Assembly: GCA_950097015.1 (NCBI GenBank)
Contig: CATNEN010000024.1
Coordinates: 6,152,001-6,216,000 of the forward strand
DNA: 64,000 nt
Source of the DNA: Macrostomum hystrix
Lineage: Eukaryota > Platyhelminthes > Macrostomidae
Direction of reading: 5' to 3'
Shown here: piece after piece, positions 22,638 through 36,234 of the stretch
How positions within the stretch are numbered: position 1 is the first letter of the stretch
Layout: every line of letters begins with the position of its first letter
Notes under the pieces: generated by a model
Seen by the model: the letters and a program-made list of their open reading frames with translations, nothing else
Told to the model about the DNA's origin: nothing
The model's database searches: none
Translations under genes and position numbers: made by a program

Positions 22638-25087
22638 ACGCAATGACAAGTTAAATATAGATGACACTAAAAACTAAAATTGGTTATGCTAGCCTAATCT
22701 AATTAATAATCTGCTTTTCTTACATTGCTGCTTACCTAACCTTCAAACTAGTTTTTTTTCACTTTTAAATTAGTTACTTTAGAGTACTAAATATGCCAAT
22801 ATACAGTTGCCATGCACATGCAGGTAAGTTCTCAGAAAACAAAATCTAAACCTGCATCTATGGGATTCTATGCAATAATTTTGGCCCGATAAAATTTTAA
22901 ACTTTTGTATTTAAACTATGTATATATATTATTATACATAACACGATAAGCAGATTGCAGTCATCATATTTCATAGATTGGTGTACACAATCTAGTAATA
23001 AAAGTAAATGAATTATATGAACGCCAGTAGGCTTAAGTAATTAACACAAACACTCCGATCTGCTACGTATGCATACAAATGGCACATTCCAGTCGGACTT
23101 CAATGTAAATGACATTTAATAAACACTTGCTTAATTATGATATTTAACTTCATCCGAACTATGCAGAATGTTCTATCCGAAGATTAAAAAATTATAAGAA
23201 AACACATTTTTTAACAAAGTTGTTTTCTTTTGCTATCACTGTAGACATTTTCTGCTAATTTATCGTCCATTATTAATAAATCTGTTACATCACACTTTTT
23301 ATGTGCTTTTCTTAAATAGCAAAGCTATATTTAAACTAAACAATGACTTCTAGAAGAACCTAATAGAACTCTTCGAGGAAGTTATAGTGGTTCTAAAATC
23401 TATATCTCGCTCATCAAAATCAGAATAGGAGCATGCAGCACACAATGTTTGTACGCACAGCTAACTTCCCTTCCTTGCGTATTATTCTAAAATGAAGATA
23501 AATTATTTAGCTTTCAAATCAAACAAAAATGTAACACATTACGCACTCGGTCCCAATTCCATTCTGCAAAAATCCTGATCTCATTATGGCCAAATCCCCA
23601 ATCCGATAAAATATATATTATAAAATGTTGATTTAGGTTTTAAACCAAGTTTTGTGACAATTTACATTATTATATTGCACATTAGAAAAATAAAAGCGCA
23701 TTATGAGAAGACAAAACAATTAGGAGCTGTTAATCTTTTGTTCAGTTTATTTTATTGTCATAGAATCTCTAATCACCGCAAAGAGTACATTTTATGCAGG
23801 CCCGAAACAAAACTTAGTCGAAGCTGCAGTAGTAGTGCCAGCATAGCAGACATTTGTACAATTTATTTTATTTAGTATGCGAAATTAGAAGCTGGCAAAA
23901 AATGACAAGAAAAAGTAGGTTAAAAAGTAGCTATTAGAAAAAAGTTGCATTTTTGGATAAGCTAGGTAAGAATCTTAGCGCGTAAATAATCTTAGTTTAT
24001 TGAATAATTAACTTTAGTAGTATTTTAATCAGCTGACTTGTGACACCTGGTGCAGTAGGCATTTGATGAACTATGAACAACCGCTTCCCATTGCAGTAAA
24101 TGGCATGCTCGGTATTAAAATACAAAGCATTCCTGTATAGAAGATAAGTCATGCAAATTGACAAAAAATGAATCATTGACATGCGATAGAGATGGCTGAA
24201 CCGGCAGTGCAGTAACTCCAGTGGGTCCTGTCGCTTTCAATTGTGACATTAAAAAAAAGTATATATATAAAAAGCAATACTAAAGAATCTGTTCTTTACA
24301 GCCAAGCAAAAATTGAGAAAAAAACTGATAGCAGTTTTTTAATCCGTGTTTGTCAGGTCGCTATCAGATGATTAGACGCATTGCATTCGGTTGGGCTTCA
24401 TTAGCACCTATTGGGTAAAAAATAGATTTAACAAAGAGTTCTGCCACGACTGTACGACTTTAGCAAAAGAAAAAGAGAGAATACATTTTTGGTAGTCAAT
24501 ATGTTGAAGGCATTAGTGACGTCAACAAGCAGATTTCTCATAACTCAATTAGCTCTAAAAATCAGTTTTTAAAGGGTGAGCATAAGCGTATTAAAATGTT
24601 GAGTAATCCCATGTCATGGACCTCATCTAAGGGCTTTAGAAAATCGTTCCGGATAAGTAGCATAAATAAGCAACAGCACTTCACCAAACATGCTTGGAAT
24701 AACTATCAATAAGCTTGGGAACGAACCCCCTGCAATACTTTCAGCAGCTTTTTGGAACAGAATTTCCTGATTGTTCAAATGTATTCGCATTATCCTGTAC
24801 TTGTTGCAATTCCAGGTGTTAAAGTGTTCTTAGATTTAAATAGCCATGCACTAGTTAAACATACTTAATCAAGAGAGCAAGTTAAATACACAATAGCAGT
24901 ACTGCGATAGCAGAAAAGTACATGCTTATACGAAATCTCGATACGCAAAAATATTCAGCACGTAGAAAAAATGAAAACACACTGACTGATTGATTTGAAC
25001 TACCATCTCAAAATACAGAGAAAGAGCAAGTTTTTTTGCAATCCCATTTTGCATATAAATCAAATTAGGCTAGGCATTCAGAGTGGC
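22638..25087. other. AT-rich intergenic region between TMTC3 and PTPN9
   Basis: About 2.4 kb of AT-rich unique sequence. Frames of 61-73 codons (23654-23875 on +, 23997-24182 on -) lack recognisable domains. It must include the 3'UTR of PTPN9, but no poly(A) signal stands out. Confidence 0.5.
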
Positions 25088-28000
25088 TCAAGGATCAGCG
25101 GGCAGCAGGCCGATACTGGCGGCGAACTCCAGCAAGGCCAGGTGGCAGAACACGTACTGCTCAGCTGTCTGGATGGATCCCGCCCGCTGCTCTCTCAGTC
25201 TGCGCACGGTTCCCAGAAGGTCGACCTCGCCGGTGTCCAGAAGGCGCCGCATGGCGATGTCGACGGTCAGGAAGGTGCCGGTGCGCCCGATGCCGGCCGA
25301 GCAGTGCACCAGGGTCGGGCCGCGGCGCTCCTCGGAGACCTGGCGGACGCGGTCGAGGAACTTCAGGAAGGAGCCGGCGGCGTGGGGAATGCCAAAGTCA
25401 GGCCAGCTGGTGAACTGCAGGTGCGTCACTCGCCTCTGAGAGTCGCGCTGTGAGATCGTCAGCTCGCTGATCACCACGTCGTCGAGTTCGTCGACCGAGT
25501 CGCACGTCACCGTCACGCCTCCGTGGCTCTGCGACTCGCCGGCCGTCTGCGGCCAGTACGCTGCGCACTTTGTCCGACGACCTTCAACCAGGCGCGTCGT
25601 CATGACGACCACCCCGACGTCGTTCTGCCAGACCATCGACCAGAAGTCGGACACCGTGTTCGGCAGGGGGCCCTGCGGATGGATGAGGTTTCGGTGGGTG
25701 AAGCGGGTCTCTCGGCTACAGAGGCTGAAGGGATTTGAGCGACTTGTGCAGTTAATGGAATTAGTGATTGCCATTGGTTTGCCACTAGAAAGATTGTTCA
25801 AGTTGGGAGGCTGACTGTAGCGAGAGGGTAGATGCCAGGTGCTATTGGAGGGAAGCGGCATGGCTGAGAAGCTCATGACCAGCTCACCTGAGTGCAGATG
25901 TAGGCGCGGGGTTGCTGGTAGCCGTCCACCCAGTTCGCGTGCACATAGTCGCAGGCGCCGCCCTTTAGCTGAACCCGGCTGGCGTCCAGGCAGGGCACGT
26001 CGGCGTACCGGTTCTTCTCCCTGTTTCGGCGGAACGCCTCGCAGGGCCGGTCGCCGCCCCGGTCCGGGCCCAGCTTGCTGTTGAACTCCTCCACCAGGCC
26101 CTCGCGCTGCATGGCGGAGATGCGGGCGGCGAAGGCGTTCAGGCCGGCGGCGCATCGCTTCTTGCTGCTGGCCGAGCAGTCTTCTTCAGCGGCATCACAG
26201 TCGGCGCCCCTGGCGCGGCCGTCGCCGCTGCGTTTCTTAGACGGCGAATTTCCGCCGCTGATTCCTTCGACGCCGCATCCGCTCTGCCCGTCAATGCTGG
26301 GCGAGCGCTTGCGGCTGGAGGAGCCGCCACTGCTGCCGCTGGCGACTAGCACTGAGTCCGTCATGCTGCCAACGCTGACATCGACCAGCCAGTCAGCACC
26401 GCCGCCGTTGCCAGCGCTACCTGTATCGTCAGTCAAGCTGCTGGAGTCGGAGACAGCGCTGCTGGACATGCAGGTGACAGCGTTGAAGCCGCAGCTTCTG
26501 TTGAAATAGTCGGCTGGCAGTGGCCTGCCCATTCGTCGGCAAGCCTCGCGCAGCCAAGCCCGATGATCATGCGGTCGTGTGCCGCCCAGACTGCGAGGCA
26601 GAGCCTCCGGTGGCAGGTGGGTTGCCATGGAGACGCCGTTGACTATGAATACTCGGTCACGCAACTTTTCCCGAACAAACATTCGCAGGACCTGGTCGGG
26701 TTTGAGATAAAAAGACAGTAGACGACATTAGCTTTTTACTGACGTATTTAACAATCAGTGTGACCACAGTGAATTTTATATAATTAAGCAGTACAATTTT
26801 TTCGCGCAGTACCTTGTTGCATAGTTTTTCAAGTAAAAAGTATGCCCTTTGAAAAGAAGTTATTTAATTTATAAAAATGTATATTTACTGATAAAATAAC
26901 CCTACCTTGAAAAGGGTAAATCTTTTTAAGGGTGTTGGAAATAGTGTCTTTATTAAGTAGCATTAGTAACATTGAAATCAGAGTCAACAAATATTCGATT
27001 AATTCTTTTTCGCTCCTGGCAACTTGGCACTTAGACTTTTGGCTTCCGTAGTTTGCTGGTCCCTCGCATCTGCCTTTTGGAGCATCTCCTGAGCCGCTTT
27101 TACCATCTCGTCAATCATTTTCAGCAAGCAGCTTCGTCATCTTGTTTCTTTGTCCTCTCGTTCACTTTCTCACGCTGCATGTCCAGCTTTCATCTGAAGC
27201 CATTGCATCATCGCTTTGCATTTCTTTGCCTTCACAAGCGCTTCAGCCTTTGCACGGGCATCGAAGCTGAGGCGCAACATTGAGTGGTCAACGGCAAAAT
27301 CTGATGGCTCTTTTCCAAAGGCCTTGAGCACAGATTTAATGGACAAAAAGCAATCCAGAGTGTAATCGGCCAGCTGGTTTCGCTGTGTTTTTGAGATTAT
27401 TGGAAACTGTTTGGAAAGTGTTAGCAGTGCGGAAGTGTCTGCTCTAGAAATTGGAGTCGTTCAAGTGTTCTATCTCGTAGAGCTGTTTCGATTCTATCGG
27501 CAATGGGTTTCAACTTGCAAGCTGAAGTCATTGGCTTACTAAAAAAACTCATTGAGAGCGTCCCACTGCTCTAGCACGCGCCGGACAACCGCAAGCATCT
27601 GCAGCCATTGAGTTTCTACTCGTCTAATATAGACAAGCTGGACCAGCTGCATTGCGTCCTGGCCAAAGTTTTATAGGCCAAATACATCCGCAATAGGTTA
27701 AAATTACAGTTTTAGTGCATATAGCATTATTTGAGTGCATTTAAAAAATAGTTGCGCAATTGAGAAGAAAACTAAAAACAGTGCAAAATACTATAATAGT
27801 ACAGGTGTGGTCACACTATTAACGATATTCCCCGGCAAACCGAACATCATTGCACACTTGCTACATACGAGAAGACAATTGATAAAAAACTGCGCAAATT
27901 AGATGGATTGCATAGCAAAACCGGCTGGCAAATTCTAAAGGTAAATTGCTAGGCGACGCAATAACTATAATCGTAGATGTTAAAGTGCAGCCAAACGTAC

Positions 28001-31000
28001 TATTTAGACTTGTTAGCTACTTAAAACTTTTAAATGTGTCTACAAATTTTTTACTAACTTATGCGTGTTTAGTAGTCATCTGAAAGGGCAGAGTTCTTGT
28101 TGCATCTCCATTTGCCGGTCATTGTTATAATACGATAAGTTTCAGTTTCCTTGATTTTCATATTCCTCTATTGCTCGTTTGAAACAACCTTCATTACCTA
28201 TGAAGGCATTACCTTACCTTCAACCTATCACATTTAAAGTGATTTTTTGAAGTGGCTAAACAGGAGCGAGATCAGCTCACAAATATTTTCCACAGTGGGG
28301 GCTAAAGTTGCTAGTCAAATATACTAAAAATGCTTCTAGCCGTCCTACTTTTGTCTGGCATGCAAGTGGAACTACGAAATAAAGCAGATTTCTTATTTTT
28401 AACTCATTAAGAAAAGCAGGATGAATAGCCGAAACGTGAAATTTTAGACTCAGGTATTTGCGAAGAAGTACGGTTGGTTACACGAGATAAACCAACAGTG
28501 AAAAATCACCATGTGCTTTTTCATAGTTGTCGGTCATTTTTTGTGTACTCGCCGGACTTTTGAGTGACAGCACATTTCAAAGGACAATGAATAGAGGCGA
28601 CAAAGAATTAAAGTAAGGCCATTTTTAGCGATCTAGATTTCTCTTGATCGCTCAAAATGAGAATTTCGTCGCATTTGTCTATCAGAAATTCAATACACAC
28701 AGGCATAAAAAGGTCTAAAAGACACAAGCGTTTTGTTTTTGCTTTATTATGTGGTGACCACACACGGACTCTTCCCATAACATAGCGACTATCAGCAGAG
28801 CTCTAGAAAGGCGACTGATAAAGTTTTGGTAGATATGCCGACATTTCCGTGATACGCAACAGTCTGCAACAAACGATTGCAGGGAGGTCGTCGTCCGGGT
28901 TTATTGTGTGCCATACACTCTCAGCAAGGTCATAGTTTACTGATTTCAGTTTCTATTAGAACTGTCTATCTCAAAGTGGAAAATCAAACAATGTTGTTTC
29001 AGCAGTTCATCAATTAACAAATCTCCCCTCAAAACGCATCAACTAGATGGTGCTTTAGGATCGCGAGCATGATCAGTGTCCCACTGACACCACCATTGGT
29101 CAGAAGAGATCTACGCATTGCTGAGGCTTCCATGGTTATCACAGTGAAGAAATGCTTTTCTACTCTTCCAAATCTTCATTAAAACGGCAAGGCTCGTCTG
29201 CCGCTTTAACGTACGAGCTGTTTTAAGTAAAACGATTGACTTTACCACTATGACTATTAGGACCAATAGGACTAACGTTGCAGTGACGAACATTGTCGCC
29301 AGAGATAATGAGCATTATCTTTTGCATGCATATGATCGTAATAGACTGCAAAAGATTGAGTTTTACGAGTAATATACGAGTATATGAGCACATATAAGAT
29401 TGCTCACTCGAAAATTATTTCGTCTAAATTCGCTGGCGCCTAATTGAACGAACGAACGGATAAATGACTGGTAAAGTTTGAGATTATTTAACTGACTGAG
29501 CAGGGCATTGCTAGTAACGCATAAATACACTTAGTTAAGTAAGGCCAGAGTTACAAAGTGAATCAAGTGGAGGCAGAGCTGAGTTGAACGTACTCTACTT
29601 TCAGAAGTACATGCCTGGGAGGATTAAGCGATGGCAATGACAGTACAGCCCAAATAGACCTGCGATTGAGCCATTTAATCACAAAAGCTTTCATCATCAT
29701 AGGAAATAGCTTTCCATCTCAGCCTTGCAACTTATAAAAAGCCCTTCTAAGATGGAAAAATGAATCCTTCGTACTTTTCTCTCCAGCCCTTCTGAGATAA
29801 TTGAGCAAGTAGCGAGAAGGCTATATGGCCTCTATAAGTTAAGGCTGGTCAGATTATAGAATTGACCGCCAATAATAATATATGATTAATTTATTAAAAT
29901 AGATTTCGACTTCTATAGCGCATTCGGGTTAGCTGCACCAAAAATACCATTCGGAGTAATCAGTACTAAAACTTTATTTCCGAGAAAATAGCTTCAGCAC
30001 AACTTCTGTGCGATAAATATAACAACGCTGAGAAAATAGCGTCACATTATACAGCTCTAGAATATTTTGTACCAAATATGACAAAGGCCAGAACGTTGCA
30101 GTCTCTCTCATTCTCTGATGGTATTGAGTTTTTTCTTTCATTTTCTCTCTCGCCAGATTTTATTAACGCGCTTACCTTCTTAAACTAGAATAATTGTTCA
30201 GAGGCAAAAGTTAATCGTCAAGCTAACATTTAAGCACTCTCAAACTTTATAATGCAGTTTTTTATTTCTACTCCGGATTTCGCTTTTCACGCAAACCGGC
30301 TGCTGACTGGAAAGTTGTGAATACTGACGGGAAGGTTGTGAATACTGACTGGAAGGTTGTGAATACTGACTGGAAGGTTGTGAATACTGACTGGAAGGTT
30401 GTGAATACTGACGGGAAGGTTGTGACTATTGACTGGAAGGTTATGAATACTGACTGGAAGGTTGCGAATACTGACTGGAAAGTTGTGACTATTGACTGGA
30501 AGGTTGTGAATACTGACTGGAAGGTTGTGAGTACTGACTGGAAGGTTGTGAATACTGACTGGAAGGTTGTGAGTACTGACTGGAAGGTTATGAATACTGA
30601 CTGGAAAGTTTTGAATACTGACTGGAAAGTTGTGAATAATGACTGGAAAGTTTTGAATACTGACTGGAAGGTTGTGAATTCTGACTGGAAAGTTGTGAAT
30701 ACTGACTGGAAGGTTGTGACTACTGACTGGAAGGTTATGAATACTGACTGGAAGGTTGTGACTACTGACTGGAAGGTTATGAATACTGACTGGAAGGTTA
30801 TGAATACTGACTGGAAGGTTGTGACTACTGACTGGAAGGTTATGAATACTGACTGGAAGGTTGTGAGTGCTGATTGGAAGGTTATGAACACTGACTGGAA
30901 GGTTGTGAATACTGATTGGAAGGTTTTGAATACTGACTGGAAAGTTGTGAATACTGACTGGAAGGTTGTGAATACTGACTGGAAGGTTGTGAATACTGAC

Positions 31001-33327
31001 TGGAAGGTTGTGACTACTGACTGGAAGGTTATGAATACTGACTGGAAGGTTATGAATACTGACTGGAAGGTTGTGACTACTGACTGGAAGGTTATGAATA
31101 CTGACTGGAAGGTTGTGAGTGCTGATTGGAAGGTTATGAACACTGACTGGAAGGTTGTGAATACTGATTGGAAGGTTTTGAATACTGACTGGAAAGTTGT
31201 GAATACTGACTGGAAGGTTGTGAATACTGACTGGAAGGTTGTGAATACTGACTGGAAAGTTGTGAATACTGACTGGAAGGTTGTGAATACAGTTACGATT
31301 TTTATGATTGAACTGATAGATTTATAAAATTCGATCAGAGGCCTATGTCTAGTAATTAAAACCAGGGTTATTTAAAATGAAAGTACTCTTACTCCAAGTT
31401 ATAAATTCCAGAAACCGAATCAGGTATTTAGGTGAATCAAACCATCGCATATAGTTTAAAAGTACAAACAGAAAGGCAAACCAGAAAAGGCGCACATACA
31501 TCACTGGGTTTAGACTTATAATTAAATGCATGAAATCTAGCTAGCTAGCTGGACAATTTGTATAAATAGGAAAACCTGTGAATAGGAAGACCCGGCATTT
31601 TAAAGTCGGACAAAAATTGTCTTATGTGGTTGATAATTTTGGATACTTGTCCATGCGTTTCGATGCCAAGTGTTTAGCTGGACAACGTCTAACAGATGCA
31701 AATACACCCTAAACTAGAACATTCGGGCTCCAAGCCATCCAACCCACAGCAGTTGCCGGTACCTGTACCCAATGCAGCGTTTCCTGTGTACCTGTGCCGC
31801 ACCTGCCAGTCAAACAGTCTATCCGCGACTGCAATGACATGCTTAGCCAACTGTGCGGTAAAACTAAATCTAGTTACACACCAACTCGATTAAGCTGCGC
31901 ATGGGAATACGACATTTCTTGGGGGGGTCAAAAACCGCAACATTGTAGAGTCCAGAAACAAAGAAAACTACAGATTTTTTAAGCTAAAATTGAAAACTAA
32001 AATTTAAAGCTACTGTCAAGCCCTTTTGCCGCTTGTTCTTATACCAAGGGGATTCCCCCCTGACATTTTTTGGCAGCGCCTGAATGCTAAAAGCGTTAGG
32101 TGGTGACTGATTGGTTGACGGACAAGGCAATGGTGTCCTGTGGTTGAGCTGCGCCTAAAATTTAGGCTTGATCAGTAAAATTGGAGAAATTTGCATTACG
32201 GTGTCAATTGTGGCCTTCTTCCACCTGTTGTAGCCCATGAAGGTCCAGCAGTCCGTCTAGATAAAGGTAGGTGACCACCGAAGACGGAGATGATGCATGC
32301 ACATTCGGGTGACATGCTGATAAATTTTGAAGGCCTAGCAAGGCCGCACTGAGGCGTAGTGCTAATTCGTGCATAGGGGTGTATGAAATACACTAGCTCT
32401 TATGGAAAAATCTGACTTTCGCCAGAACCATTGAATATCTCGGCGGTACGAAGAGCTGGCGACTTGATTCTTGTTTCAGAAGATGCGCAACAAAATGTTG
32501 GCCCGTGATCTTGAGTTTAGTGTGCATGCATTGTTCCGTTCGGGTGCAGCGCAAAAATGTGTCAGGGGGGACGGGGGGAATTCCCCCACGGTAGTTCTAC
32601 TGTTAACCAGCGCAGTCTTAAGCTTAGTGGAAATCGGACCTCTCGTGATGTCGTAATTTATTGGAAAGCTGTCATTTTACAGTTTATCAAAATACAAGCT
32701 AATAGAAATAACTCAATTCAATACTCATATGACAGAAACGAAACTTACCTGGAATGGAGCCTTGAACCAGATTGGCGCGGTAACAATGAGCACCTTTTTT
32801 AATCTAGCCGGGTAATTGCCTTTGAGCATGTTTAGTATCTTAATGCTGAGATCGTAATCAAAGTTGCTATACTTCGATCCAGTCATGTCGTAGACAAACA
32901 CCAGGCCGTTCTCCTGTGCGGATTCCACAGCCAATGCTGCGTCTAATTGAAAGACGAGGCTCTTCAGAGTGTCCCTGTGCGTGGTCTCCGGCGGCCTGTG
33001 CCGACAGGCGGTGAACAGGGCTACTACGGCGTCGCTGGAGCTGAGGCCAGGCACAATGGTGAGCTTCTCGGACAGCAGCTCGGCCCGGACGCCTTCGTCG
33101 CAGGGATCGATGTGCTCAAAGCACTCTAGCCGGCGCAGTTTCTCGTGGGCGGCGAATAAATCAACGGCCCGCTGGGCGTCCCACTTTCGAGCGCGCAGAA
33201 ACTTCAAAGCCACCGTACGCTGCTGCGAGTCGGATAGGTGACGCAGCCGATCAGCGCACCTGGTAATCAGCCGCACCCGATCGAAGAAGTCCTGCACAGC
33301 CTGACATTGTTGAGGACGGTTGGTCAT
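25088..33327 (-). CDS. PTPN9: PTPN9 (MEG2)-type tyrosine phosphatase with Sec14 domain
   Basis: Three exons (minus): 32749-33327, 25888-26691, 25088-25672. All junctions are phase 0 with GT-AG, giving 655 residues (human PTPN9 is 593). Exon 1 is a CRAL-TRIO/Sec14 lipid-binding domain (LKFLRARKWD; GLVFVYDMTGSKYSNFD; LKKVLIVTAPIWFKAPFQ), which continues into exon 2. Then comes a Ser/Lys-rich linker of about 100 residues, longer than usual. The phosphatase domain starts near residue 375 (KNRYADVPCLD), with the WPD loop (WPDFGIP, Asp about 553) and signature HCSAGIGRTG (Cys about 585, Arg about 591), all intact. Known role of the family: a phosphatase on secretory vesicles that binds phosphoinositides and dephosphorylates substrates such as NSF. 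Intron 1 is 6 kb and holds an hAT remnant, a minisatellite and a MITE; intron 2 is 215 bp. An inverted copy of its phosphatase part lies upstream at 36845-37882. Confidence 0.93.
27240..27680 (-). pseudogene. Decayed hAT-like transposase fragment
   Basis: Conceptual minus-strand reading in drifting frames gives QLVQLVYIRRVETQWLQML, VVRRVLEQWDALNEFF, then QFPIISKTQRNQLADYTLDC. The pattern (polar segment, RVLEQWDAL..FF) resembles the region before the C-terminal hAT dimerisation domain in DUF4371/hAT-type transposases. There are several stops and frame changes and no zinc finger is visible. It lies inside PTPN9 intron 1. Assignment is by motif memory only. Confidence 0.45.
28000..30298. other. 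Unique part of PTPN9 intron 1
   Basis: AT-rich intronic sequence with no domain-bearing frame. A 60-codon hydrophobic frame at 29111-29293 (-) is probably chance. No repeats noticed. Confidence 0.5.
30299..31292. repeat. 21-bp minisatellite in PTPN9 intron 1
   Basis: About 47 copies of a 21-bp unit, core GAATACTGACTGGAAGGTTG. A block near 30710-30985 is repeated near 31010-31285 with the same order of variants. Because 21 is divisible by three, both strands are open throughout (336 codons on +, heptad NTDWKVV; 291 on -, heptad TTFQSVF). No start context or splice signals support translation. Confidence 0.95.
32041..32602. mobile_element. MITE family M1, copy 1
   Basis: A 560-bp non-coding element with inverted ends. 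The left end is ACCAAGGGGATTCCCCCCTG and the right end is the matching inverse, CCCCCACGGTAGTTCTACTG. The body (TGACTGATTGGTTGACGGAC; GTGACATGCTGATAAA; TTGTTTCAGAAGATGCGCAA) is shared with copies at 52643 and 54045. The right end is followed by TTAA, as in copy 2. It lies in PTPN9 intron 1, about 145 bp from the exon 1 donor. This left end is eroded relative to copy 3. Confidence 0.8.
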
Positions 33328-33361
33328 TGTGCTACTCCTACATCATCTGCTCACTGTCACT

Positions 33362-33490
33362 AGCTTTAGTGCTTTCTCTGGCATCAGACACAACTATCTC
33401 CCAATCTATCAAATCCTGTTAGTTTTTTCCCTGGCATCAGACTCAACCATTTCCCAATCTAGCAAGTAAAGTTAGTGTTTTCTCTGGCAA
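33362..33490. repeat. Diverged 60-bp tandem duplication upstream of PTPN9
   Basis: Two imperfect copies of a block with CTGGCATCAGACACAACTAT and TCCCAATCTATCAA, directly upstream of the PTPN9 start codon. A third partial copy begins TTTTCTCTGGCA. They might fall in the 5'UTR or promoter; no known regulatory site is recognised. Confidence 0.6.
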
Positions 33491-36230
33491 TTAAAATCTT
33501 TTTAAGGCTATATTGCTGACTAGTAACATTGCTAGAAAATTGTTTGGTAGGCATCGTGCCAACTGACTAGCTAAAATACAATTACTATGGTAGCAGCTAA
33601 AATACTATCTACATTGTAAACAATCAATAATTCCATAATTTTTATGTTAACATTTTGGATATGTCTGTCTTTTGCCAGTTGCAAGAAACTATATGTCAAG
33701 TTATTTAAATGTGTTCATTTAAAGACTAAAATAAACTAGTAAAAAGTAGGCTAAAAGCTATACCTAATTCAAGCCTCAAACAATTATTATGTACTAGCAT
33801 TTAGGAGATCTAAGCATTGGCTGTACCCATGATGTCCCATTTTTTAAGGAAAGGAAACATTTAAAATATGATAAAAAAGGCCTATAAGACTTGGATTTCA
33901 ACCAGAACCCAAAATTAAAAGCCCAAAAAAAGAAAAATCCTACCTATGCATCTATGCCCACAGTATTTATGCAAATAAAAGAACTATACTATCTCAAAAG
34001 TTTTATTATTCACATAAAGGTATAAAAAATCCAAAATAGAATGCAATTCTGCACTTTCAAGGTCTAGCAACTAAAATATAACACAATTTTGCAAAGCTAA
34101 TACAAAACAATTTGCTAACTATTATCCAGAGTACAGATCCCATAATATATACCCAAAAATACATACATTAGTATGTTGCACCAGATTTTGCCTACATGGT
34201 TGGTGCATGCTACTTGCTATATACCAAATGATTGCATACATGATCAGTATGCCTTTGCCACAAACTGAATTATTGACATCTATGCTTAGTGTTAAATGTA
34301 AGTAAAATGGACATAGAAGGCACTAACAGTGACAAGTAAACAAGGTTGTTGACAAGATAAAATTTTCTTAGGCCTAGTGCCAAAAATTAACCACATAATT
34401 TTTGGACTATAGGCAATTGATGTTCAAGCTTTATAAGACATAATTTTTTGGCATGAATTATACAGTTTAAGGCATGCAAAATTAACATTTTAGCCTACAT
34501 TAAAGTCCAGACATTTTAGACATACAATCAGTAGGATTATGGTTATAGGCTACATTAGTTACTAGGCCTGAGCACAAAAAAATATAACCATATTTTGTAG
34601 TCTTAATTTTTTTTAACTTTGTTAAACAAAATCCACTTTTATTTTTTTAATAATGCACTTTTGTTAGTAACAAAATCATCTATGATAAAAATGATTAAAT
34701 GAAGAAAAAACTCTCATCATGAATGGATGGACTATTATGACTTACTAGATAAAAAACGATGTTCTTAAACTGTTCCCAATATGCATAAGAGAAAAACAAA
34801 TACATCTTGATACTGGTTGGACTAGGCTATATACAGAGTAGGGCCTATTACAACCCTTATGGGCATTTATTGGCTAAATTTTATATTGAAATTTTCAATA
34901 ACTATATAGGTAGCTAATGGCAAAACAAGAAAACAAACTTAAATATGTAACAATTATTCAATATATTTTTAAAGCAAAACAACCACAAACTTACGGTTTC
35001 TTCACTTCTGCTTAATTTCCTTTCTTCGGTGTCTTCACATACACAATACCACAAGCTTATAGAACTGTTCTGTGACATTTAGCTATTTTCCGAACAAAAT
35101 AAAGAATATGTTTACAAGTAATGCAAACAAGTAGGTGGTGTAGTGTATATTTAGGATTGCCTAGAACTTCTGGTCATAGCTATCCGAATTTAATCCCTAG
35201 AGCCTATTAGCTTGACTACGCCTAGCTAAGAGAAGCCAGTCCGGCGAAAAGAAAAGAAACTGTAATAATATGGGAATCAGTAAGCCTGGCAAATCTGTTC
35301 CAATGACCAAGACGCAAAAGTTAATAAATATTTTATTTTACATGCAATGTCACTTAAGACGCTCATTAAAAATATGATTTTATACGAGTGAAACTATTAC
35401 CAGTTAGTTTACACAAATTAGTCAAGTGTAAGTCGAATGTGAACTTAACTGTCGCATTAACGCATTAATTAAAACGAAACATAAAATTTAAGCTTCAATG
35501 AAATTTCAAGCGATAGAACTTTCGTAAAGGAACCAACAAATGCTCAAAATATTTATCTTGACTACACTATTCGCTTTTTATTACCATAAGCGCGTATTAG
35601 TGCATCATATCTCTAATGTAAAGCCTAGCTACATTTATAAAGATTTGTTATATTTTTTATAAGGCTCAAACGATATTTCAAAACAAAAATATTCCATGAA
35701 TCGATAACCTAGGTCCTTAGTACTACAGTTTTTAGTTCAATTAAGATTAAGATTTTCCTTACGATATACTTATTCTTTTCAGCAGCATAACAAAAGCGCC
35801 GTGTTAAATTGCATGAATTTAGGAATACAGAATTGAAGACACAAATAAGAAAACTCGACAAGATTATACCTTTTGTATTAAAAAGTATATACTTACAGAT
35901 TAACCTTAGACAATTTTAACATGAAGCATTTTAGTGTAGCAGCTGCTTGTAGTTCAATCCCAGACTTCCCAGATATTTTTTAATTCACTGTTAAAAAACA
36001 GACACCCACACACATGTGTTTTTAGCAAAGCTACTTGTACATCACTATTTTATTTGAATAAAAAATGTTAGTTATTGTCAACAATGATGCTTACTCCTTG
36101 TTTAAATATTGCTCTACCGAAAATAGTTGTTAGAACCGAAAATTGCTGTTAGAACCAACAACAATCTTGCAGTCATATGGTAGTATAAATTTATAAGTTA
36201 CAATCCCTTATTATTATTATTTTAATACAC
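33491..36230. other. AT-rich region upstream of PTPN9
   Basis: About 2.7 kb of AT-rich unique sequence with no long frames, tandem arrays or inverted repeats that I could find. It separates the PTPN9 start from its inverted phosphatase copy. Confidence 0.5.
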
Positions 36231-36234
36231 CTGC

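Noticed and set aside
25523-26509. Several 60-144-codon frames antisense to PTPN9
   Set aside because: Shadows of the GC-rich PTPN9 exons; the same shadows reappear opposite the inverted copy at 36897-37839.
29111-29293. Small hydrophobic 60-residue membrane protein
   Set aside because: Isolated frame in PTPN9 intron 1 with no promoter, splice or conservation evidence available here.
30317-31327. 336-codon + strand frame with NTDWKVV heptads
   Set aside because: Spans the 21-bp minisatellite in PTPN9 intron 1; the opposite strand is equally open, so it is an array artefact.
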